This document shows positions 43,600 to 54,262 of a stretch of 64,000 nucleotides of DNA, one piece after another. The position numbers were made by a program, and so were the translations under genes. Under the pieces are notes generated by a model, which did no database searches, was not told where the DNA came from, and saw only the letters and a list, made by a program, of their open reading frames with translations. The stretch is from Symsagittifera roscoffensis (Eukaryota; Xenacoelomorpha; Acoela; Convolutidae): the NCBI RefSeq assembly GCF_963678635.1, contig NC_087070.1:43510988-43574987 (forward strand), written 5' to 3'. Each line of letters opens with the position of its first letter. The stretch's first letter is position 1.

Positions 43600-44720
43600 A
43601 GCAGCAGACATTCGTTTAATAAGTTTCAATTTGGTGCTGGAAGTAATTAGGTTAAAATTTGGTTATAGCAACAACTTAGTGCTGGTCAACTCCAAATTAG
43701 AGCAGATCCGTTGAAAACAGTTTTGCAATTACTTGCTGAAGAACTGACTTCCAAACTGCATGACGAGGCAGGAGGAAGTGCTTCCCGACTGGCAGAAGTT
43801 GATCTGTCGCAGGTACCTTCTCGATATGAACAGTATCAATAATCTCCAAGGAAAAACCTTTAAATTGATTTTTGGCTTCACGAATCAGTCGTAGCTCTTT
43901 TTCATTACAGCTGAATTACCCGAGTCATGGGTGAGTGACCAAAATCGAGTGAGTTCTTCGTAGCGCCCCAATGATTTGTTGATAAGTGACTCACTCAAGC
44001 TCGTCAGGAAATGTATTCACAGTGTCTATCAAATGTTGTCCACTGGCTGCCAAGGGAATTATTTCCAGTCCGACGAGTGTTTTCGTGCTGTGAACTTTTA
44101 GTCGGTATCAGCAACACATAAGACTGTCCAACTAAGCATCAAGTCAGTGAACAGTATGGTTCCTTCCTTGAGGTTCTTTGACCACTGTGTGTATGGACGG
44201 ATTGTCCAAGCAATAGATCAATTTTAAGAGGCTTGTCGAAAGCTTGCAACTGCCAAAATTTCGTAGTTCTTTGGCTACATTTGTGTATTTGGATGCTTGT
44301 GACCTGTGATGTTTTCTAACACCACAGGAGACTTTGATGTTGTTACGAAACTTCGGTAAAATTGTGAGATTGATTCGACCATGAGAAGACATAGCGTTCC
44401 TCTCTTTCACTCCAATTACGCTATCTGGAGCTTGTTGATTTGAAATCAAGCAGGTGCATGGGCTGAAGGGTGATGAAGTTCCTCTGAGCGCAGTTGTCGA
44501 GGAGCGCCCACTGATGTTGACTGGATGCGTCTATCATTATCTTCGCGGCTTATAGCGTTTAATGAGCAGCCTTCTAAGACTCCTGACATTGATCAAATGC
44601 TTGATAAATTTCTGAATTATCAGTGATATGCTTACGCAGCTCGTGATTAGCAATGGACGATTGAGCCTAGCAATGCTCAAGCTCGATAGTTTTCTCTCTC
44701 AATTCATCTTGGTTACAGTT
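43600..44720 (-). pseudogene. BEL/Pao protease to pre-RT remnant
   Basis: In broken frames: SPVVLENITGHKHPNT, then KIDLLLGQS (family consensus +DLLLG.D), then RYEELTRFWSLTHDSGN (family consensus L..FWE.E), then the scrap FKGFSLEIIDTVHIEKVP. The decay is heavy; catalytic RT motifs were not found. Confidence 0.5.
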
Positions 44721-44900
44721 GAGGTTAGCATTAAGGTCGCTGACTTCAGAAACTTGCCGTTTCAAAACTGGTAGACACTTCTTGGAACTCGTTTAAGCAT
44801 CTTCATAGCTGAAGGCTCTGATGCGCTTAGTTTCCTATGGTTTTTAAGCAAACCAAAACGAAAGACTTCCCGATAGCTACAAACAGAGATTGAATTACAG

Positions 44901-45600
44901 ATGTTTTAATTAATATAAATTGCGAGTAAATGAAATGATAAAATTATGGGAAAAATGACTTGTGTTTTTAATTGAGTTAATATGTGAACAAAAAAATACT
45001 ATTATTAAAAAACATTCTAATTCGCTCTAACAACACCTTTAAATTTACCAAAAAGTCAATGAAAAGAGGACATGTATGAACGATGAGTTAAGCATCCTCA
45101 GACAAAGCTATGAAAACAAATCAGCAAATATATCAATTATTTCAGCAACAGCAATGTTGATATCTTCATTGTTACGAATTTCGAAGAAAGTAAAGAACAT
45201 ATATGCTCGGGGTGGTTTTCTTATTCAGACCAATTCTTAGAAATATTTCCCTCGAGAGATCGATCTATGGATCTTAGTAGTCCCAGAAGTAGCGAGTTCA
45301 CAACTAGACTATCCTGACTTATAAATTGCTGTGAAACGCTCACTAATATACTTATGTGACAATACAAGCGCTGAGATACTTTGGAGCTGAAAGTTAAATG
45401 CACACTATTTTAGCGTGGCGAATTATCTCGCACCACGAAATCGTTCCAAATTCAATTGAGGCAGGCTACTTGGTCTTAATAATTGCATACACAATTAGGC
45501 ACATGTGTGATAGAGGGTTCCCAAGAAACGTACCGGCCCCTTAATCTAAACATAGGCGCTACGCACAATACACCGAAGGCATAGAAACTGAAGCAAAAAC
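44901..45600. other. Intergenic, no gene seen
   Basis: AT-rich DNA between the BEL/Pao remnant and the 76-bp array. Nothing recognised. Confidence 0.4.
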
Positions 45601-46545
45601 CAAACAAATTGAACAACTAATAATTGAAGAATAACAGTTCTAGAACAAAAAATCGTACTAATACATGTATACACCAAAATTTTGCTATATCGAGAAAGAG
45701 CCTGAAATAACAGTTCTAGAACTAAAAATCGTACTAACACATGTATAGGTTAAATTTTTGATATATCAACGAAGATCATAAAATAACACTTCTAGAACTA
45801 AAAATCGTACTAACACATGTATACACCAAAATTTTACTATATTGACAAAGGGCCTGAAATAACAGTTCGTGAGCTAAAAATCGTACGAACACATGTATAC
45901 ACCAAAATTTTGCTATATTGGCAAAGATCATGAAATAACAGTTCGAGAGCTAAAAATCGTACTAACACATTTATACGTCAAATTTTTGCTATATTGACAA
46001 AGATCATGGAATAACAGTTCTAGAGCTAAAAATCGTACTAACACATGTATACACCAAAATTTTGCTATATTGACAAAGATCATGGAATAACAGTTCGAGA
46101 ACTAAAAATGGTACTAACACATGTATACAATAAAATTTTGATATATTGACAAAGATCATGAAATAACAGTTCGAGAACTAAAAATCGTAATAACACATGT
46201 ATACACTAAAATTTTGATATATTGACATAGATCATAAAATAACAGTTCGAGAACTAAAAATGGTACTAACACATGTATACGCTAAAATATTGCTATATTG
46301 ACGAAGAGCCTGAAATAACAATTCTAGAGCTAAAATCGTACTAACACATGTATACACCAATATTTTGCTATATCGACAAAGAGCCTGAATAAACGTTGTA
46401 GAACTAAAAATCTTACTAACACATATATACACCAAAATTTTGCTATATTGACAAAGAGCCTGAGATATTGACAGAGGACCTGAAATAACAATCGTAGAAC
46501 TAAATGTCGTACTTACGCATTGTAGATCAATTTCTATAGCTATAA
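45600..46545 (+). repeat. 76-bp tandem repeat array, about 12 copies
   Basis: Units start ataacagttctagaactaaa and continue 'tcgtactaacacatgtatac', 'ccaaaattttgctatattg', 'acaaagatc'. Start positions near 45631, 45706, 45783, 45859, 45935, 46011, 46086, 46163, 46239, 46315 and 46388 give a 75-77 bp period, with one insertion before the last unit. Units differ at few positions. Each carries TCTAGA or TTCGAGA and the self-complementary GTATAC. Confidence 0.9.
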
Positions 46546-46699
46546 TAAAATACAAAAGATTGTGTTTGTATGTGTAGCAAAACGCCTCCTGTCGTTTCAA
46601 TCGGCCAATCGTATAAATTGGCATGTAGACTCATATGGGTCTCCGGAATAACTAAAAATCGTACTTACACATATACTTACAAGAAAGAGCTAAAATGAA

Positions 46700-47390
46700 A
46701 AAAAGCTATTAGTCTTATTATATTGAGAAATTGTGAAGCAGTCTCAGAATTGACAGTATGTAGCAGTAAAACAATCCGAAAAACAAATGCAAAAAACAAA
46801 AAAATATATATGAACAAATAACCAAACAAACAGACCCATAATATGAATAAATGAAAATAAATAAATGAAATAAATACACATACATAAATAATAAAAGCAA
46901 AACTAAATGAAAGAAAGAATAATTAAATAAATATAGAAATAAATATCAACAAATAAACAAAACACACCTGATAAATAAATAAGCAATAAAAAAATAAGTC
47001 AATACATAAATAAATAAATAAATAAATAAATACAGAAATAAATACATAAATAAATAAATAAATAAATAAAAGCAAAAGTGAAATGTACAAATAATTAAAT
47101 AGACATGAAAAAATATATATCAACAAATAACCAAACAAACAGACCCATAATATAAATAAATAAATTAAATAAATACACACGCAGAAATAATAAAAGCAAA
47201 ACTAAATGAAAGCAAGAATAATTAAATAAATAAACAAAACACGTGATAAAAATAAACAAAAATAAATATGTACATACATAAATTATAAATAAATATAAGC
47301 AAACTAAACATAATTAAATAAATAGAAGAACAGATAATTAAATAAATAAAGATGAACAAATAAAGAAACAAACATACGCAATCACGTGAC
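46700..47390 (+). repeat. (AAAT)n-rich low-complexity DNA
   Basis: Runs of aaataaataaat with interruptions; a segment 'atcaacaaataaccaaacaa' with 'cagacccataatat' occurs near both 46815 and 47110, showing a duplicated block of about 300 bp. The open frames here are artefacts of the simple sequence. Confidence 0.85.
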
Positions 47391-48221
47391 ATAGCGCGAT
47401 ATAGTCCAGCCCACATGATAATTGATAACTGTGGACGTTATTTGTCGACACTTGACAACAGACAACATTAAAAGAAAAAACCCGTTACACGATACCATAA
47501 CACCTTGACTAAAGTCTTCGGTGTAAAAACTGCCTCAACAAATTTATTGCTTTGATGACGTCAATTCAAGTATCGAATAAGTTTGCGCGATTGAGGCAGG
47601 TTATTAACGTTTGAAAAAAGGTTTAAAATGACCGACCGGCGCATTTTGAATTAGCCAATTGCGTTATTTCTCTGAAATTAATGTAATTTCTGACCCCTCT
47701 CTCACACTTGGTTTTTACCGGGACCCCTCTCACACACTTGATTTTTACCAGGACCCCTCAATCAAACTTGTACCCACGATGCTTAATATTCAGCATAAAA
47801 TGAGGAGTTTGTCCGCAATATTTCATTAACCAAAAACTATTCGAGACCTGGACAGTCGGAACATTCAGAACCCTGATACGAGCAGTCTTATTAACTTATA
47901 CAACTGCCAAACTGCAAATCAATTCAACTTTCATCGTTGATCTTATATCTTTTTTAAGAGTTTCAACGCAGAAAATGATCGCTCTGCCATTTGCGATGGA
48001 TAGTGTTGTCGCAAAATTTTGTGAAAGGCGTTATATCCAGACACAGATAACACACACACCATTGCAGTTGTCTAATGCCTGTTATGTCACTTGGTAAAGT
48101 AGCAAGTTCCCTTTTTTGCCATTAGTCAGTACAAGTTTTTTAAGTTTCGATGGATCCCACACTATAGAAGACTTCAAAAATTTTCCTTAGACGGATTTGC
48201 TCTAAAATTTTCAATAAAACT
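47391..48221. other. No gene seen; short tandem repeat near 47690
   Basis: Contains three tandem copies (about 47690-47770) of a 30-33 bp unit 'acccctctcacacacttg' plus 'atttttaccagg'. Otherwise unrecognised. Confidence 0.5.
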
Positions 48222-48443
48222 TCAAATTGTTATTTTTCGAGGTGGGGCTTTGTTCGAAAAGAGCAAAAGATCTCTGCAGGATATGAGACTGACTGGTTTT
48301 GTTACACTTGACAGATCAAGTGTCGATGTTTCGGTTGCCATACTGTTGTCAAGAACAGGAAGAGATCCAATGCCCCAAACGTCCTGTGTACAATCAATGT
48401 CAACTGGCGCCCCGTGAGGCATGTTATTTTCTTCATCAGACAT
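48222..48443 (-). CDS. Possible first coding exon of an unknown protein
   Basis: ATG at 48443-48441 opens 73 codons starting MSDEENNMPHGAPVDIDCTQ. Twelve bases upstream is a strong acceptor-like stretch (TTGACTTTTTCAG). Composition in the first 45 residues (acidic, Ser/Thr/Asp) looks protein-like, whereas the end (KAPPRKITI) does not; a donor at TCAA|GTGTAA near 48305 is possible. If real, it is the N-terminal exon of a minus-strand gene. A LINE 3' scrap lies directly upstream. Confidence 0.3.
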   Translation of the reverse strand: MSDEENNMPHGAPVDIDCTQDVWGIGSLPVLDNSMATETSTLDLSSVTKPVSLISCRDLLLFSNKAPPRKITI

Positions 48444-48483
48444 TTTTTGATTGATCTGAAAAAGTCAATTAATACGGGTACTA

Positions 48484-48600
48484 AAAAGAAACACTTTATT
48501 CGCCAGTTCAAAGTATCTTCAAATATACAAGTATAAGTCAAACTGTTATATGTGTAACCGTCGTTCAACCAAGTAGCATTTGAGAACAAGAATGGTAGGG
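48484..48600 (-). mobile_element. 5'-truncated LINE 3' end
   Basis: The minus strand ends ATTTGAAGATACTTTGAACT plus GGCGAATAAAGTGTTT, the same 3' terminus as the full LINE at 48692 (ATTTGAAGATACTTTCAACT plus GGCAAATAAAGTGTTT). Divergent upstream, so it is a separate short insertion of the same or a related family. Confidence 0.55.
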
Positions 48601-48948
48601 TCTGTAGCCAATTAGCGGTTCGCTTAGGACATGGAACTTCAAGATCGTTACAACTTAACGGCTATTACCAAAATATTTCTTCCTCTCTAGATAGAAAAAA
48701 AAAACACTTTATTTGCCAGTTGAAAGTATCTTCAAATGTAAATCATATTATGATAGATATTGTCAAATACAGTAAAAACATTGAATACAAATCTTTAGCT
48801 TTTGAATAATTGTATCACAATCTTAAGGAACTTTCACTAAAAAAAATTGAAATCTGTGCACAAAATTTTGAAAAGAAAAAAAGAAAAGAATAAATTAAGA
48901 TAGAAACACATCTATCTTACACGTGATAGAACAAAAGCAAACAAAAGT

Positions 48949-51513
48949 TTATAGAAAGTTTTTGTTTCTTAAGGCTCTGGCTGGAAAAAGCTTGAAATGT
49001 TTTTCTAATTTTTCGTGTGCTGCAACTGCTTTTTCTCTAAGTCTGTTTTCTGCATAAGTTTCTCGTTTTGGCAATTTTGAATGAAGAATATGGTCTTGTT
49101 TTGAACTTGACTGTAATAGTTTGTTGTCATGGTTCTCTATGAGCTCGAAAATTGGAGTAAATGTAGAAGTAACACCAAGTTTAAGAGCCCTGCGCTGAAC
49201 TTTGTCCACATCGGCCAATTCGGTCGAATTGGCACATGCCCATACCGGTAATGCGTAAGTAATTTTACTCTGCACCAAAATTTTGTATAAAATATCAAGG
49301 GCAGAGATGTTCATACCAAATGTCTTTAGTCTATACAAAAGGTATATACTGCTGGTTACTTTTTTGCATAAACTTTTGATGTGCGATGAAAACGTAAGCC
49401 TGCTATCAAATAATACTCCGAGAATTTTAAGCTCTTCCACTTGCTCAATACCATCAAAAGCTTGTGGTACTAAACTAATGTCATTCGGTTTGATAGTCAT
49501 CAGTTTTGTTTTTCCCTCGTTGAGTATGAAGTTATTTGTGGAGCACCAAGTTTTAATTTCCTCCAAAACTTTCATCGTGTTTTCGACCGAGCCGAACCCC
49601 GCTATCACAGAGTTTGCATCGTCCGCAAACTTTATAATTCTAGCACTGTTTGTACTCTCCAAATCCAAATCATAGCTTACTGTATTGAAAAGCGGCGGGC
49701 CAAGAACTGTTCCCTGAGGAACACCTTGGTTAATGCATAGCAAGTTCGAACGCTGAGAATTACTTTCCGTGAAAATTTTTCTGTCCTGAAGAAAATTTGC
49801 GATCCAATTGATTATGAATGGATTGATTTCCGGTCTAACTGATTGTAGCTTATCAATTATAATTGAATGCTGGACTCTATCAAATGCTTTACTAAGGTCT
49901 ATTGATAGTATCTGTATATAATCAGCTTTACTTTTCTGAAAAGAAGCAATTTCTTGCTGAAGACAAATCATAGCCGTTGTGGTAGACGCTGAATTTCTGA
50001 AACCGTGTTGGTTTTTAGGTAACCAGCTGTATTACTGTGCTGAGATGAAGTTTTTCATAATAATTCTTTCGAAGAACCGAGAGATTACTGGGGTGATTGA
50101 GATGGGTCGATAGTCCTCAGGGCCCATAGGGGCTTTGCATTTGGCGATCGGAACTATTTTTGCAGTTTTCAGGAGTGAGGGGACTTTGGTTTGCAATATT
50201 GACAAGTTCAATATCTTTAACACTGGTTCTGCAAGCGAATGAGCGTTCTCCTTCCAGACCCAATACGGAATCTGGTCGGGTCCGGCAGCAGTTTGTTTTA
50301 ATCGTTTGAGCTGGGAGTATATTTGCTGTAGTGAGACCTCTGGGGAGTCATAACCTGATACGTTACATACATGCGGCTCAATATACTCCGTAGAAGTACA
50401 AATTTCCGCAAAGTATTGATTCAGCTCGTCAGGTTCGTGGTTTGCTGTAGAAGTTAAGATTTTTCGGCCTGTTAAATAGTTCACTTCTTGCCACCAAGAT
50501 TTGGTTCGACGTTTACTTTTTGTGAGATTCTTCTTTATCTCCATTTTGATAGCATTTTCTACTTCGGTTGAAATTCTGTCTTTTTTCTTCATGCGGTACT
50601 TTTTCTTGAGAAGCGATTTCAGCAGAGGAGTCATGTAATTGGGGTCTCTAGCTGAAAGACGCACAGTTTTTATAGGACAGGTAACATCTAGAAGTTCAAG
50701 TAACAAGTTATTTAACTGGGTAAAGGCTAGGTCTGGGCAAGAGTAATCAATAAGGGACATATCTACTCGGTCCAAAGTGATACCAAATACTTCTCTGTTA
50801 GCAAAACTTGTTTTTCTGAATGATGCGTGGTATCTTTCTGTTTTTTCTTGTAAGGGCTCACAGTAAACCGCTAAGTGATCTGTCGACAAATAGCAGTTTA
50901 TGACGCTGGTTGGTTTGTAAAGCTCTGGTTTTGAGCAAAGAACTTTGTCCAGAATTTTTTCAAACCGAGTTGGATTTTTGTTAATTTGTACAAGGTCGCT
51001 AAAGTCGGTCAAGAGGTCACTGTTGAAGTTATTCAAATCTCCAGCAACGAGAAATGTGCAGGCTGGATTTTTTTTAAGTACTACTTCTCTTTTATCCAGT
51101 ATATATTCAGCGAGTTGTATGTCACAGTTTGAGTCAGGCGGGTAATATATACAGCCAACAAAAAAGTTTCGTTCATTCAGTACACAGTTGAGCCATAAAG
51201 TTTCCGAAAATGATTGATGCGAAGAGTCTTCAAACAATATACATTCAGTTTGTAATGATTTTAATGCGTAAATACACACACCCCCAGCTCTAGTTTTGGA
51301 AGTAGCATTGAAGTTTCTGTCAGATCTGAAAAGATCATAACCTTTTATATTCAGTGAGTCCGATAAAATAGAGTCATTTAGCCAAGTTTCGGTAATTAAA
51401 CATAAATCAGGTTTCAGTTGATTGAGATCCAATATGAGGCTAGATATTCCATTTTCTTTTTTCAATGATCTTGCATTTATTAATAAAACAGACGGAGCCG
51501 GAGGACGTGCTAG
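48949..51513 (-). pseudogene. LINE ORF2 (endonuclease and reverse transcriptase), one internal stop
   Basis: Begins directly after the ORF1 TGA: LARPPAPSVLLINARSLKKE has no Met before the first endonuclease motif (N-A-R-S-L). The APE endonuclease follows (ITETWLNDS, GDLNNFNSD, STDHLAVY), then RT (KTAKIVPIAKCKAPMGPEDY, IDLSKAFDRVQHS, GVPQGTVLGP, KFADDAN), ending at TAA 48949-48951. A single TAA at 50032-50034 interrupts the frame before the RT palm; otherwise it is open for about 850 codons. The catalytic FADD variant replaces YADD. Confidence 0.85.
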
Positions 51514-51516
51514 TCA
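51508..51516 (-). promoter_or_regulatory. Candidate stop-codon readthrough signal (TGA CTA G) between LINE ORFs
   Basis: Minus-strand order is GTC TGA CTA GCA: the ORF1 stop is followed by CTAG, and ORF2 continues in the same frame. UGA followed by CUA is the best-known readthrough context in eukaryotes and RNA viruses. No Met codon exists between it and the first endonuclease motif. Alternative: a simple CGA-to-TGA mutation in a fused ORF. Confidence 0.55.
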
Positions 51517-52284
51517 GACAGGGACAACAACCCCATCAACAAGTAATTTGAGATTACGGATTTTGATGGAATTTTTGTCTGTTCCAGTATTTATTAGTTC
51601 TCGTCTTTTTTTGAGGACTTTTCTTTCTTCAAGACGTTCTTCGCGGGTTAGATCAGGGGAAATGTAAACATTATTTTTCGTTCCAAACTTATCCAGAATT
51701 GCTTTGGATACAAGTAATTCGGCATCTGTTCTTGACGTTAATTCCACAATTAGTGTTCTGTCTTTATCCGGGTCGTATTTACCTGCTCGAATAACACCAT
51801 TTATTCTAAGTTCTTCGAAACCCAATTTCAATGCTATGTTTTTGACTTTTTTGATGTCGTCAGTTTTCCGTTTGTAAACGTTGTCTTCAGAGCTCTCAGG
51901 CAAGCCGCTCACTCTGATGGATTTTTTTGTGACTTCAGACATAGATTGTTGAACAACATTGTTTGGGGTCACAACAGTTTCTTTTTCAGTTTTCATTTCC
52001 GTGAGTTGATCTTTGACTTCGTTCAGTTGCTTGGATATTTCTTCGAATTTTTTCTGAAACAGCAATGGTGCTTCGTTGTTTCGGTTATGTGATTCTATGA
52101 TGCATGGTTCACATCTCCACATGAGTCCTTTGACACTACCGAGATAAGTCACAACCGGGGCTGGAACCCCTGAACACAGTTGATGAAACCACTTGAAGCA
52201 CCCTGAACATTGTAAGGTATTCAAATTGCACTCATCACCACAAGAGCCACATGGATATTTCGGTGTCTTTTTCTTGTTTGGCAT
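51514..52284 (-). CDS. LINE ORF1 (PHD finger, coiled coil, RRM-like)
   Basis: 256 codons from ATG 52284-52282 to TGA 51516-51514. The PHD-type zinc finger occupies the first 60 residues (CGSCGDECNLNTLQC, then CFKWFHQLC, then WRCEPC), followed by a helix-rich coiled coil (EEISKQLNEVKDQLTEMK) and an RRM-like segment (IRVSGLPESSEDN; TLIVELTSRTDAELL). It probably binds element RNA. The frame is open upstream to a GTG at 52356, but the ATG is preferred. Confidence 0.85.
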   Translation of the reverse strand: MPNKKKTPKYPCGSCGDECNLNTLQCSGCFKWFHQLCSGVPAPVVTYLGSVKGLMWRCEPCIIESHNRNNEAPLLFQKKFEEISKQLNEVKDQLTEMKTEKETVVTPNNVVQQSMSEVTKKSIRVSGLPESSEDNVYKRKTDDIKKVKNIALKLGFEELRINGVIRAGKYDPDKDRTLIVELTSRTDAELLVSKAILDKFGTKNNVYISPDLTREERLEERKVLKKRRELINTGTDKNSIKIRNLKLLVDGVVVPV

Positions 52285-52380
52285 AGTCGATAACTTCCAG
52301 TTCCAAAATGATATAATCGTTTGTAGTTCTGTTGTCGATGATAAGTTGGAGCGCACCCCGGCGCGCTCAGCAATTCATTG

Positions 52381-53175
52381 ATCTGGAAACACTATTTAAT
52401 AAGTTTATCACAACAATTAGGCTTCCATAGGTTGCCACCGTTAGATCTTTAAATACAAGTAAATAAATATTCTTTTTTATCGTTTTTGCTTTTCTGTCAG
52501 TACGGATATTCTTGAAAACGATTTTGCTATCTGTAACCTGTTCAAATACTTATTTTAAAAAAGAGTTTTCAATAACGGGTTTATAGTTGCGTGAACAATT
52601 AGCTAGAGCAAGAATTCTTATCTAGCAAATAACCAAATTCAAAAGCAAGGACAATCATTGTCAGTGGAATCCAGAAACAAATCTTAAACTACTGGCTTAT
52701 TAAAATTGTCTTTGTACCCTTCAGTATTCAGGGAAAATTTCCCCAGCAAGCTGTTATTGGGATCATAATTTGGAAAGCATATCACAAAACATCACAGAGC
52801 ATGTGCAATCATTATTTAGGATTTGTCGATGAGCAAAATTAACAAAATGAACAAAATGAATATTTGGGATCTACCCTCGTGATTTGACGCAAATACTGTG
52901 AGTGACTGAAATACTGCCCTCATGCTAAAAACTTGTCGGCCTATCAATTGTTTGGACTATCTGTAAAATTGTTTGTAAAGTTTTAATACCAGCTTGTTCC
53001 TAATTCTTAAATCTAAATGTTTTTATATGGATTGCCTGGAGTATATGAAGTTTATAGTATCCGAAACTTCATATACCTTAATCAACCAATTTCTGAACTG
53101 TAACCGGTTTTGTTTATTGCTTGTTTTCTGATGTTTTGTTTTTGTTTGATGTAACCAATGAATTTATAACCAATT
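52381..53175. other. Unique AT-rich DNA, no gene seen
   Basis: Nothing recognised except a short inverted repeat (53041-53075: gtatatgaagttt and its complement around 9 bases). Confidence 0.5.
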
Positions 53176-53179
53176 TTAT

Positions 53180-54262
53180 TATTGCAAGTTTTTGATGAAC
53201 TCCTCCGCGATGCTCTTTCTGTCATAGTTGGCTCACCTGTTCTTGATCTTGCCTGGTCCCAGTCTTCCCTGCCTATCAAAGATGGCGGACTTGGCGTCCG
53301 GCAAGCTCGCGACCAACACATCCCTGTCTTCCTAGGGTCTTCGTGTCAGTCAGCTCATTTGGTCTCGTTTCTTACCGAATGCGACATCACTGATACGCCG
53401 GAGTTCCTGCGTGCCTCGAACGACTTCCGTGAACAGTCTGGAAGCGTTAACACTCCCGGTTTTACTCAAGAAGCTTTCCAAGAGAAACTCGATAAGGCCA
53501 CCTACAACGCTTTCTTCTCGTCTCTTCCCGATTCCCGCGAGCAAGCTCGTCTTCAGTCGCTCTCTCTGCCTTACGCCGGCGCTTGGCTTACCGCAGTCCC
53601 CATTAAAGGTCTTGGCCTGCACCTGCTACCTGCTGAGTTCCAAGCTGCTGTCAGATACCGCCTTGGTCTTCCTGTGTTCGCGTCTGCTCGTAGGTGCCCC
53701 GCGTGTCCGTCTGGCATTCTGGACGTCCTCGGGGACCACGCTGTCGCTTGTGGGGTGAGTGGTGGCCGGATCTCCCGTCACGACAGACTACGGGACATTA
53801 TTTTCAATGCTACCTCGGCTGCCTCTTTAGCCCCCATCAAGGAGCAACGGAACCTCATCCCTGGAGAACGGTCCAAACCCGGCGATATTTTTATCCCTAC
53901 TTGGAGCGCTGGTCGCCCAGCTGCTTTCGACGTCACCGTGACATCCCCGCTGCAGTTATCTCTTCTCTCTCGTGCGGCGGAGACCCCCGGGGCGTCCCTG
54001 GAAGTTGCTGAGGACCGCAAATTTTCGAAACACGAGAAAAACTGTGAGGAACAAGGAATCAGTTTTTTCCCGTTAGCAGTCGAAACGCTCGGGGGTTGGT
54101 CCGCTTTAGCTATCAAAACCCTCAAGTCAGTTGCTATCCTCGCTGATGCCAGTCGTTCTGGTTCACGTGACGCTCGTGTTGCCCCAGTTCGCTTTCTCCA
54201 GAGCCTCTCAGTGTGCCTCATGAGAGGAAACGCCACTATGATTGTCAGCCGGGCCATCTAGT
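53180..54262 (+). pseudogene. GC-rich C-terminal part of a retroelement protein (zinc motif, PD-(D/E)XK-like)
   Basis: About 359 codons open, ending at TAG 54259-54261. Order: SSLPIKDGGLGVRQARDQH, GLGLHLLPAEFQAAVRYRLG, a zinc-binding motif CPAC...HAVAC (C-x2-C-x10-H-x3-C), then PGERSKPGDIFIPTW and GRPAAFDVTVTSPLQ, then FFPLAVETLGGWSALA. The GD..IP.W....AFDVTV run resembles the restriction-like nuclease core found after the RT in some non-LTR and related retroelements, and proteins of this type are widespread in invertebrate genomes. No RT motif is upstream, so the insertion is 5' truncated near 53180. Its GC content is far above its neighbours, pointing to recent arrival. The family is not assigned precisely. 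Confidence 0.6.

Larger units (their letters stand above)
40800..44900 (-). mobile_element. Decayed BEL/Pao LTR retrotransposon (pol remnants)
   Basis: Minus-strand pol fragments in scattered frames, with stops. From 5' to 3' of the element: an aspartic-protease/RT-linker-like IDLLLGQSV (about 44200), YEELTRFWSLTHDS (about 43930), the RNase H to integrase linker LYPFIDDDDLFKVGRRLAAA (about 41550), integrase zinc region HTRRQFWIVRVMMARALISN (about 41420), integrase core YQVVSICFSFKAFPLDISKG with SVNGMNF (41025-41225), and APKFGCLLEAAVNSMK (about 40910). The order and motifs are those of BEL/Pao, not Gypsy or Copia. No LTRs found. R2 DNA (41930-42740) and a second integrase scrap (about 42760-42843) lie within, so at least two copies or a nested rearrangement are involved. 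Confidence 0.7.
48692..52380 (-). mobile_element. CR1/L2-type LINE, nearly full length
   Basis: About 3.7 kb on the minus strand with a PHD-finger ORF1, an endonuclease/RT ORF2 and a 3' UTR ending in AATAAAGTG followed by a T run. The 5' end is estimated near 52380, where the GC-rich leader ends. I could not define a target duplication. PHD-type ORF1 and APE-type endonuclease are features of the CR1/L2 group. ORF2 has one internal TAA (50032-50034), so this copy is probably inactive. ORF1 and ORF2 are in one frame with only TGA between them. Confidence 0.85.

Noticed and set aside
45600-46545. CRISPR-like spacing
   Set aside because: Repeats are contiguous 76-bp units without unique spacers, and the genome is eukaryotic.
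46232-47416. Minus-strand hydrophobic frames of 60-130 codons
   Set aside because: They fall in the 76-bp array and (AAAT)n DNA; the hydrophobic runs are translated simple repeats.
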